DNA of 7,318 nucleotides, taken from assembly GCA_903928365.1 (NCBI GenBank), contig CAIYQV010000411.1:1-7318 (forward strand), given 5' to 3'. The position numbers and the translations under genes are program-made. A model generated the notes under the pieces. It had not been told where the DNA came from and searched no databases. It was given only the letters and a program-made list of their open reading frames with translations. Positions 1-5,759 of this stretch are shown in pieces (within the stretch, counting starts at the first letter, position 1; each line of letters begins with the position of its first letter). The stretch comes from an uncultured Flavobacteriia bacterium (GTDB lineage: Bacteria > Bacteroidota > Bacteroidia > Flavobacteriales_D > Crocinitomicaceae).

Positions 1-3000
1 ACTACCGTAATTGTATAAGAACATGTAGCAGTATTACCAGAGTTATCAGTGATAGTCCAATCTACTTGAGTCGCACCAAAATTGAATGCCACTCCAGATA
101 AAGTTGTTGAACCAGTTCCTGAAGTTGCGCCCGAAAGAACATAGTTAAGTGAAGTAACTGTGCAGTTATCAGAAGCAAGTGCGTCCCAAGAAGCATCCGC
201 TTGAGTATACGTACATGCCGCAGCATCCATATTTACAGTTTGATCTCCTGCTCCACATAGCGTTACAACAGGTAATTCGATATCTGTAACTGTTACATCA
301 TACGAGCACGTAGCAGTGTTACCTGCACCATCTGTTACAGTCCAAGTAACAGTTGTAGTACCCAAATTAAATGCGACACCGTCAAGTGATGAACCAGTTC
401 CAGTAGTAGCATTCGTAAGATCATAGCTAAAAGTAATTGTACAGTTATCTGTTCCTGTTGCATCCCAACCAGTACCAGTGTTTGTGTATGTACAAGCACC
501 TGCGTCCGTATTAACGCTCGTTGAAGACACACAGCTGATAGTCGGTATCTCGGTATCCTGAATAAGCACGTTGAATGAACAAGTCGATGTATTTCCGTTT
601 ACATCTGTCGCAGTCCACAAGACATTCGTTAAACCTGTAAATACGACACCGTCTAACGTGGTTCCAGAACCTGTAGTAGCACCCGTGAGGGTATAAATAA
701 CCGTTGCTACACCACAATTATCATTTGCCGTAGCATCCCAACCTGTACCAGTATACGTATAAGTACATCCACCCAAATCGGCTGGAAGAGACACGTCTGA
801 AGCCTGATTACAAACAATTACAGGAAGCTCTGTATCATTTACAGTAATATCATAAGTACACGTTGAAGTATTTCCATTTACATCTGTAATGACCCAATCA
901 ACAGTAGATGTACCCAGATTAAATACAACACCATTAGTTGAAGTATTTCCAGATGCAGTTGTAACTCCTGTAATATTATAAGTTATGGTAGCGACGCCAC
1001 AATTATCTGTAGCCAACGCATCCCAAGCAACTCCCGTGTTTGTATAATTACAAGCTCCGGCATCCGCAGAAACAGTTGTATTTGCACCGGGACCACATTG
1101 AGTGATCACAGGAAGTTCAGCGTCCGTAACAGTTATAGTTTGAGAACAAGTCACCGTATTCCCATGAGAATCATCCAAGGTCCATGTAACTATTGTTGCT
1201 CCATTATTGAAAGTTTCTCCAGATAATGAATTAGAACCTGAACCTGTAGTCGCTCCAGACAAAACATAAGTCAATGTGGTAGGACAATTGTCAGAAATAA
1301 TTGGATCCCAAGATGCATCAGGTTGTGTATAAGTACAAAGTGCTGCATCCATATTTGCAGGATGATCACCCGAACAAGTAATTACTGGAGACTGATTATC
1401 ATTTACAGTAACTGTAAAACTACACGTTGTTGTATTTCCAGAGTTATCTGTAGCCGTCCAAGTAACTGTAGTCACACCATAATTAAACGGAACACCACTC
1501 AACGAAGACCCTGAACCAATTGTTGCTCCTGTCAAGGCATAATTATTAGAACTAACAAGGCAGTTGTCTGTAGCCGGTGCATTCCAGGTTGCATCTGTCT
1601 TAGTATAAGTACAAGCACCCAGATCCATGTCTACAATCTGGTTACCCGTACAAGTCAATAAAGGATCTTGATCATCTGTAACAATTACCTGAAAAGAACA
1701 AGTAGAAGTATTTCCTGGAGTAAAGTTGTCTGTAGCAGTCCAGGTAACTGTCGTAGTTCCAAGGCCGAATTGAACACCATCTAATGTTGTCAAACCTGTA
1801 AGGTTTGTTGCTCCTGCAAGATCACATGTAAGGGTTGAAACCAGACAGTTATCATTTGCAGTTGCATTCCATGTTGTTCCTGTTTTTGTGTAGGTACAAA
1901 CACCAGCATCAGCTAATACATTCTGAGTTGTAGTCACTCCACAAGTAATTTGTGGGTTCTGGTTATCAACTACAGTTACATCAAACGTGCAGGTTGCGGT
2001 ATTACCTGAAACATCCGTGACTGTCCACAACACATTGGTTGTACCCGTATTAAATACTTGACCCGCCAAAGTAGAACCTCCGACTGGCAGAATGGTTGCT
2101 CCGGTTAAAGCGTAACTGTACGTAATGGCACAATTATCTGTTGCAACGGTATTAAATGTTGGTCCAGCATGAGTATAAGTACACTGACCCGCATTCATGT
2201 TAACCGTTTGATTTGACGGACATGTTGTCACCACGGGAGCGACATTGTCTGTTACTGTTACAGTAAATGAACAAGTTGTTGTATTACCTGAGCCATCCGT
2301 AGCAGTCCATGTAACTGTTGTCAAACCAACATTAAACGCCTGGTTCGTTAATGTAGTTAATCCGGTAGCAGTTGTTGCACCGGTTAAAGTTGACAGAACA
2401 GATGTTACGATACAGTTATCAGTTGCAGTGGCATTCCATCCCGTACCTGTTCTCGTAAAAGTACACTGTCCTGGGTCAGTATTGAGACTTTGATTAGAGG
2501 TATTGTTACAAGTTAATTGTGGAGACTGATTATCCACAACAGTTACTGTAAAGCTGCAAGTTGTAGTGTTAGCTGGCGTGGAAGTGGTACCTATCCCGCC
2601 ATCGGTGACTGTCCAGGTCACAGTTGTTGTCCCTAAATTAAAATCAACATTTGCTAGTGTCGTTAAGCTGGATCCGGTAGTAGCACCAGTTAATGTACAT
2701 CGAACGGAAGCAACTGAACAATTATCACTGGTAGCTGTAGGGTCCCAACCTGTTCCAATTTTTGTATAATTACATTCTCCAGCATCAGCAAAAACCGTCT
2801 GAAGACCAGATGCTCCGCAAGTTATAGTTGGAGCCGTAGCATCCGTAACTACAACCTGAACTACACAATAATTTTCGTTTGCAGGTGTGGCATTATCATA
2901 AACCGTCCACAAAACATTCGTCACACCTTTATTAAATGTTTTACCATTCAAAGATTGATTGACAGCAGTTCCTGTGGTCGCTCCCGTTAAATTATACCTA

Positions 3001-3224
3001 GCATTTGGTACCAACATACAGTTATCACTCAACCCGCTAGGATCGAGAGAAGTGCCACTGTGCACATAGGTACAACCGGTGTTGGTAACGAAATTCTGAG
3101 GGGTCGTTGGGCAGGAAGCTATATTCGGCGGAGTTTCATCCGGAGTACAGGTTTGTCCAACCACAGTTCCTGACAGTACCACTGCAGAAACAACTGTTGC
3201 CAACTTTGTAAGTAATCGTTTCAT
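1..3224 (-). CDS. Secreted HYR-repeat giant protein, N-terminal part (C-terminus beyond window)
   Basis: The minus-strand frame is open from 3224 to the left edge, about 1,074 residues, with no stop. It starts with a signal peptide: MKRLLTK, a hydrophobic run (LATVVSAVVLSG) and a likely cleavage near VVG/Q at residues 23-24. From residue 29 the rest is eleven tandem HYR-like repeats (Ig-like, PF02494 type). Each shows a D-x-x-x-P linker, a first Cys (ITC), a second in C-T-Y-T, a third in D-N-C, then LTGAT, F-N-x-G-T-T-x-V-x-W-T, and a fourth Cys in GNTxTCSFxVTV. In Bacteroidota such proteins are usually cell-surface or secreted adhesin-like proteins, often exported by the type IX system through a C-terminal domain; that end is not visible, so export route is inference. 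An in-frame ATG at 3230 (MIMKRLL) is an alternative start, bounded upstream by an in-frame TAA. The protein is very rich in Thr, Asn and Asp. The ligand is unknown. Confidence 0.93.
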   Translation of the reverse strand, partial: MKRLLTKLATVVSAVVLSGTVVGQTCTPDETPPNIASCPTTPQNFVTNTGCTYVHSGTSLDPSGLSDNCMLVPNARYNLTGATTGTAVNQSLNGKTFNKGVTNVLWTVYDNATPANENYCVVQVVVTDATAPTITCGASGLQTVFADAGECNYTKIGTGWDPTATSDNCSVASVRCTLTGATTGSSLTTLANVDFNLGTTTVTWTVTDGGIGTTSTPANTTTCSFTVTVVDNQSPQLTCNNTSNQSLNTDPGQCTFTRTGTGWNATATDNCIVTSVLSTLTGATTATGLTTLTNQAFNVGLTTVTWTATDGSGNTTTCSFTVTVTDNVAPVVTTCPSNQTVNMNAGQCTYTHAGPTFNTVATDNCAITYSYALTGATILPVGGSTLAGQVFNTGTTNVLWTVTDVSGNTATCTFDVTVVDNQNPQITCGVTTTQNVLADAGVCTYTKTGTTWNATANDNCLVSTLTCDLAGATNLTGLTTLDGVQFGLGTTTVTWTATDNFTPGNTSTCSFQVIVTDDQDPLLTCTGNQIVDMDLGACTYTKTDATWNAPATDNCLVSSNNYALTGATIGSGSSLSGVPFNYGVTTVTWTATDNSGNTTTCSFTVTVNDNQSPVITCSGDHPANMDAALCTYTQPDASWDPIISDNCPTTLTYVLSGATTGSGSNSLSGETFNNGATIVTWTLDDSHGNTVTCSQTITVTDAELPVITQCGPGANTTVSADAGACNYTNTGVAWDALATDNCGVATITYNITGVTTASGNTSTNGVVFNLGTSTVDWVITDVNGNTSTCTYDITVNDTELPVIVCNQASDVSLPADLGGCTYTYTGTGWDATANDNCGVATVIYTLTGATTGSGTTLDGVVFTGLTNVLWTATDVNGNTSTCSFNVLIQDTEIPTISCVSSTSVNTDAGACTYTNTGTGWDATGTDNCTITFSYDLTNATTGTGSSLDGVAFNLGTTTVTWTVTDGAGNTATCSYDVTVTDIELPVVTLCGAGDQTVNMDAAACTYTQADASWDALASDNCTVTSLNYVLSGATSGTGSTTLSGVAFNFGATQVDWTITDNSGNTATCSYTITV
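3..3140 (-). repeat. Array of eleven HYR-like protein repeats
   Basis: Repeat boundaries, read from the N-terminus (right) to the left: R1 2847-3140, R2 2538-2846, R3 2253-2537, R4 1971-2252, R5 1680-1970, R6 1404-1679, R7 1128-1403, R8 840-1127, R9 561-839, R10 288-560, R11 3-287. Units are 273-309 bp (91-103 aa), all in frame with no spacer. Four Cys positions are kept in every unit, which predicts two disulfides per domain as in oxidised extracellular Ig-like folds. Length differences lie mainly before the fourth Cys, where R1, R2 and R5 carry inserts containing TPAN or TPGN. The units are clearly diverged at DNA level, so this is an old protein-repeat array and not a recent DNA tandem duplication. 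The array probably continues beyond the left edge. Confidence 0.92.
3141..3224 (-). other. Signal peptide and N-terminal linker of the HYR protein
   Basis: The first 28 codons encode a basic n-region (KR..K), a hydrophobic core of about 13 residues, a polar end (SGTVVG) and then QTCTP before the first repeat. This is a typical Sec signal peptide; the likely cleavage leaves Gln as the first mature residue, a frequent pattern in Bacteroidota. The extra Cys at residue 26 falls just after cleavage. It is not preceded by a convincing lipobox (L-x-G/A-C), so a lipoprotein is unlikely. Confidence 0.8.
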
Positions 3225-3250
3225 AATCATAGTTTATTAAACAAAACTTC

Positions 3251-3267
3251 CTGAACAGAATGTCCAG
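3251..3267 (-). promoter_or_regulatory. Hairpin in the leader just upstream of the HYR gene start
   Basis: Read on the minus strand the sequence is CTGGACA-TTC-TGTTCAG, a 7-bp stem with one G-U pair and a 3-nt loop. It ends 26 nt before the ATG at 3224 and is followed by a T-rich stretch (GAAGTTTTGTTT). It could stabilise the leader or affect translation; the DNA form (6 of 7 matched arms, 3-bp spacer) could equally be a protein-binding dyad. Function is unproven. Confidence 0.3.
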
Positions 3268-3332
3268 TACGCGATTTGTACGAGGAGTTTGTAAATAAGT
3301 TTCTATTTGAAGAAAAAACTTTTGAAGGGATC

Positions 3333-3363
3333 AAAAACAGAGAGGCATTATTTAACCTCACTG
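3333..3363 (-). terminator. Possible rho-independent terminator or attenuator
   Basis: On the minus strand CAGTGAGG (3363-3356) and CCTCTCTG (3345-3338) form a stem with 7 of 8 pairs (one T-T mismatch) around a 10-nt AT-rich loop, followed at once by TTTTT (3337-3333). This is the layout of an intrinsic terminator. It lies about 230 bp after the GNAT stop and about 110 bp before the HYR start. It may end the upstream two-gene transcript or, if transcription of the HYR gene starts near 3460, act as an attenuator in its leader. A T-run at 3368-3372 on the other strand starts 4 nt after the stem, so weaker plus-strand termination is possible. Confidence 0.38.
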
Positions 3364-3466
3364 GCACTTTTTCCGAATGTAAGCATAAGCGTAGTCTTCC
3401 TATCATAAGTGCATTTTAAGGATCAATCAATGTAAAAAACACCGTTTCATCTTATCAATACTACAA

Positions 3467-3474
3467 CAAAGCTA
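3467..3474 (-). promoter_or_regulatory. Possible Bacteroidota -7 promoter element (TAGCTTTG)
   Basis: On the minus strand TAGCTTTG fits the Bacteroidota -7 consensus TAnnTTTG exactly. I see no clear TTG-type -33 element at the usual distance upstream. If used, it would give a leader of roughly 230 nt for the HYR gene. An 8-mer with six fixed positions in AT-rich DNA can arise by chance, so this is a weak call. Confidence 0.25.
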
Positions 3475-3480
3475 CGTTAA

Positions 3481-3495
3481 TTCCAAATTTTGGAA
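3481..3495. promoter_or_regulatory. Perfect 15-bp palindrome, candidate operator
   Basis: TTCCAAA-T-TTTGGAA is a perfect inverted repeat with 7-bp arms around one central base. It sits 6 bp upstream of the TAGCTTTG box in the only large intergenic gap, where a repressor or activator of the HYR gene could bind. No regulator family can be named from the sequence. Confidence 0.3.
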
Positions 3496-3589
3496 AAGAA
3501 AATTAAATTAATATGAAATTGTTAATAACACATTTATACTATTGATTCACAATGTATTAAATGTTTATTTTGATGGTTTTTCAGTCTCG

Positions 3590-4066
3590 TTAAATTTTTC
3601 TCTTAGCCCAAATTGAGCAGGCGAAATGACCAGAATTACCCAAAGGATTAGTTAAAATCTCAAACCCCATCCTTTCATACAAACTCACTGCCCTACCGAG
3701 CTCAGGAAGCGTTTCCAAATAAATCCATTGATATCCGGCAATTCTGGCTGATTGAATGCACAATTCTATTAAACGTTGGCCTAAGCCGTTTCCCCTATAA
3801 CTTTCCAGAATATATAACTTAACCAATTCCGTGTATCCGGAAGGAAGTCCCATTGTGGGAAAAATTCCCGCACCCCCTACCACTTCGCCCTCAACCTCAA
3901 TCACCCAATACTTACTTTGTGCATTTTGAAAAAGCGAATACAAATCGTCGGTGGTTGGATCTGTATAAACAGTGCCAGGTAAAGCCACGTCAAATTCTTC
4001 AAGAGAACTGCGAATCACCCTGGCAATCGCTTCATTATCCTCTTTTCTGATTGGCCGGATCAACAT
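3590..4066 (-). CDS. GNAT-family N-acetyltransferase
   Basis: A 158-residue protein of the usual single-domain GNAT length, predicted to transfer an acetyl group from acetyl-CoA to an amine; the substrate is unknown. The N-terminus (MLIRPIRKEDNEAI) is the typical first strand and helix. The central strand ELVKLYIL (80-87) is followed by the acetyl-CoA pyrophosphate loop RGNGLG (91-96, Q/R-x-x-G-x-G) and helix QRLIELCI. The C-terminal part YLETLPELGRAVSLYERMGF (116-135) is the classic strand plus 'A-x-x-L-Y-x-x-x-G-F' segment. The protein is soluble, with no signal peptide. ATG at 4066 lies 11 bp after the TGA of the beta-barrel gene, so the two are probably co-transcribed, although no functional link is obvious. 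The stop is TAA at 3592-3590. The family call is firm; the specificity is not known. Confidence 0.93.
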   Translation of the reverse strand: MLIRPIRKEDNEAIARVIRSSLEEFDVALPGTVYTDPTTDDLYSLFQNAQSKYWVIEVEGEVVGGAGIFPTMGLPSGYTELVKLYILESYRGNGLGQRLIELCIQSARIAGYQWIYLETLPELGRAVSLYERMGFEILTNPLGNSGHFACSIWAKRKI

Positions 4067-4077
4067 TTTTAGACGAA

Positions 4078-4728
4078 TCAGTCCTTTTTAAAGTAATGTG
4101 TGTAGCCGAATCCGATGATTAACACTCCTGTAACCTTATTAAAATCAACGGGGTCATAGCCACCAAACGTTTCCAAGCCAATCATAGATGGTTTAAACCC
4201 AAAGCCACTAAAACCATAAGAAGCAAAAAACCGATATGAATTCTGCTCATCAGCCGTAAGGATCAAGCCCAAAGATGGCTCCGTATAGATGCAGTCTACT
4301 TTCAATGGATTAACGCCCAACGTATCATTTCGATCCGTATCAAAAAACTGCTGATTGTAGCCTACTTTAAATCCTATATCAGTAGCAAAACGATCACTGA
4401 GAAATTTCTGCCAACCCATTTTCACAAATCCACCCGCCACATGAACCCCTCCGTAAACTGGTGATGGAACCTTAAACTCGTTGATCGTGAAATAACTGTA
4501 ACGAATTCCTGCTCCAACAGTTAAATGATTCTTAAAATCAAACTGATAGTAGGTAGAAAGATTGACCAGCCCTTGCATTATAGATTTGAACGCTGGATTT
4601 GAGAACCCATTGGGGAGTCCTACCTCGACATTAAAAGTATGTTTTGGTTCAATGGTCTGAGCATTCAGCCCATTTGCCAATTGCATACTTACCAGAAATA
4701 CAATTATATACCGTTCTACATTCAACAC
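4078..4728 (-). CDS. Small outer-membrane beta-barrel protein
   Basis: A 216-residue protein with a signal peptide (residues 1-24, hydrophobic YIIVFLVSM, cleavage near LNAQ/T). The mature part has alternating amphipathic strands with many Tyr, Phe and Gly, for example HLTVGAGIRYSYF (68-80), ATDIGFKVGYNQQFF and YRFFASYGFSGFGF. It ends with a terminal strand GVLIIGFGYTHYF and a KKD tail. This is the pattern of 8- to 10-stranded Bacteroidota outer-membrane barrels of the OMP_b-brl type; no enzyme motif is present, so function is unknown. The start is unusual: there is no in-frame ATG before the signal sequence, so it probably starts at GTG (4728-4726) or TTG (4725-4723); an in-frame TAA at 4743-4741 bounds it. 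An internal ATG at 4686 would destroy the signal peptide. It is first in the unit with the GNAT gene and divergent from the DUF58 gene. Confidence 0.82.
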   Translation of the reverse strand: MLNVERYIIVFLVSMQLANGLNAQTIEPKHTFNVEVGLPNGFSNPAFKSIMQGLVNLSTYYQFDFKNHLTVGAGIRYSYFTINEFKVPSPVYGGVHVAGGFVKMGWQKFLSDRFATDIGFKVGYNQQFFDTDRNDTLGVNPLKVDCIYTEPSLGLILTADEQNSYRFFASYGFSGFGFKPSMIGLETFGGYDPVDFNKVTGVLIIGFGYTHYFKKD

Positions 4729-4832
4729 AATGCCCGAAAGTTAACAATTCGAAAGAAATTCCGCACCATAGACCTAAAAGTTCACGCGTACTCACTTCTT
4801 CCAAAGAACTGGAAAAATGACTACATTTGATC
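4729..4832. promoter_or_regulatory. Divergent intergenic region
   Basis: About 104 bp separate the beta-barrel gene start (minus) from the DUF58 gene start (plus), so promoters for both units are expected here. The region contains an inverted repeat TTCCA-N6-TGGAA (4799-4814), the one dyad I could find near the plus-strand start. I see no convincing -33/-7 pair on either strand. A TACATTTG at 4822-4829 matches TAnnTTTG but lies too close to the start codon to be useful unless the gene starts further downstream. Confidence 0.4.
4799..4814. promoter_or_regulatory. Inverted repeat TTCCA-N6-TGGAA
   Basis: Five-bp arms around a 6-bp spacer, 19 bp before the DUF58 ATG and inside the divergent promoter region. 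The half-sites are the same as the outer five bases of the palindrome at 3481-3495, where the spacer is 5 bp. It could be an operator, but arms this short can occur by chance. Confidence 0.2.
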
Positions 4833-5753
4833 ATGGGCAATCCTATCGACCGATCAAAATTCGCACAATTCGGAAATCTCGAATTGCTTGCCAAGCAAGT
4901 TGTTGAAGGTTTTATAACAGGGATGCACAAAAGCCCCTATCATGGATTTTCTGTCGAATTTGCCGAACACCGACTGTACAATACCGGTGAATCCACACGT
5001 CATATCGATTGGAAGTTATACGGAAGAAGTGAGAAGCTTTTCACTAAAAAATATGAAGAAGAAACCAACTTACGTTGTCAGATCGTAATTGATAGTTCTG
5101 GTTCGATGTTCTTTCCCAAAAATGGGAATCCTGACAAGTATACTTTTTCTGTTTATGCTGCCGCTTCGCTCATCGAGTTATTAAGAAGACAGCGCGATGC
5201 AGTTGGGGTATCTCTGTTTACGAATGAACTTGAATTGCATACTGCGGCTAAATCATCCACCGCACATCTGCACTATCTTTACAGTGAGCTGGAAAAGAAT
5301 CTTGGTGGATACACCGATGAACTGAAACGCAGCACGGACACCATTAAAACACTCCATGATATTGCCGAACTTTGTCATCGACGAAGTCTCATCATTCTAT
5401 TTACAGACCTACTTGATAACCCGGATAAAATAGATGATTTTTTTGGTGCTTTACAACACATGAAGCACAATAAACACGAGGTAATACTTTTTCACGTGAC
5501 TCAAAAATCCACTGAGATCGATTTCACACTTGAGGATCGTCCTTACGAACTGATCGATATGGAAACAGGTGAACATTTGAAGATTCGCCCTGAAGAAGTC
5601 AAGGAACAATACATCCATTCGATCCAGAGCTATTTTGAAGAAATTAAATTACGTTGTGCCAACCACCGAATCGATTTCATGCCAGCTGATATAAACAACG
5701 GCTACGATGGTGTGCTCTTGAAATACCTTCTTAAAAGACAAAAACTCCATTAA
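4833..5753 (+). CDS. DUF58 domain protein with vWA-like metal-binding motif
   Basis: A 306-residue soluble protein, close to the usual length of the membrane-free DUF58 type (no signal peptide or membrane segment). The DUF58 core is clear: GFSVEFAEHRLYNTGESTRH (38-57), IDWKLYGR (58-65) and KKYEEETNLRCQIVID. The last strand leads into the MIDAS-like motif D87-S-S89-G-S91 (D-x-S-x-S), with a later F-T191-D192 as a further candidate metal ligand. Proteins of this family commonly work beside MoxR-type AAA+ ATPases; no such gene is seen within the window. Partner and process are unknown. ATG at 4833 gives MGNPIDRSKF; an in-frame TTG at 4827 would add two residues. Only 6 bp separate its TAA from the next gene, indicating an operon. 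The TTTTTTGGTG stretch around 5439 causes no frame break. Confidence 0.9.
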   Translation: MGNPIDRSKFAQFGNLELLAKQVVEGFITGMHKSPYHGFSVEFAEHRLYNTGESTRHIDWKLYGRSEKLFTKKYEEETNLRCQIVIDSSGSMFFPKNGNPDKYTFSVYAAASLIELLRRQRDAVGVSLFTNELELHTAAKSSTAHLHYLYSELEKNLGGYTDELKRSTDTIKTLHDIAELCHRRSLIILFTDLLDNPDKIDDFFGALQHMKHNKHEVILFHVTQKSTEIDFTLEDRPYELIDMETGEHLKIRPEEVKEQYIHSIQSYFEEIKLRCANHRIDFMPADINNGYDGVLLKYLLKRQKLH

Positions 5754-5759
5754 CACCTT

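Larger units (their letters stand above)
3231..3589. other. Non-coding gap of 359 bp between two minus-strand genes
   Basis: No convincing reading frame is present on either strand. The stretch is AT-rich and holds the leader and probable promoter of the HYR gene plus the 3' flank of the GNAT gene. I can point to four weak elements, each listed separately: a palindrome at 3481-3495, a TAnnTTTG box at 3467-3474, a terminator-like hairpin at 3333-3363 and a hairpin at 3251-3267. No tRNA-like or recognised riboswitch structure was seen. Confidence 0.7.

Noticed and set aside
335..717. Two overlapping minus-strand short frames inside the HYR gene
   Set aside because: They lie in other frames of the same strand as a continuous signal-peptide-to-repeat reading frame with periodic HYR motifs, so they are shadows.
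2245..2769. Two Val-rich plus-strand reading frames (2245-2493 and 2566-2769) opposite the HYR repeats
   Set aside because: They are the antisense of the repeated TVTWT and CSFTVTV segments; their repetitive V-V-x-P composition follows from the coding strand, and there is no independent start signal.
1..3140. Regularly spaced repeats as a CRISPR array or DNA satellite
   Set aside because: The period of about 280 bp is fully coding, always a multiple of three, and conserved at protein level more than at DNA level.
3590..4066. GNAT protein as the toxin of a toxin-antitoxin pair
   Set aside because: No ribbon-helix-helix or other small antitoxin gene lies next to it; the neighbour is an outer-membrane protein, and the sequence looks like a general single-domain acetyltransferase.
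4822..4829. TACATTTG as a -7 promoter box for the DUF58 gene
   Set aside because: It matches TAnnTTTG, but transcription would start at about the ATG itself, and no -33 element is visible at the right distance.
4639..4930. Short plus-strand (4639-4830) and minus-strand (4649-4930) frames across the divergent intergenic region
   Set aside because: Each overlaps the well supported barrel or DUF58 gene and its composition resembles no protein; the real genes account for the coding signal.
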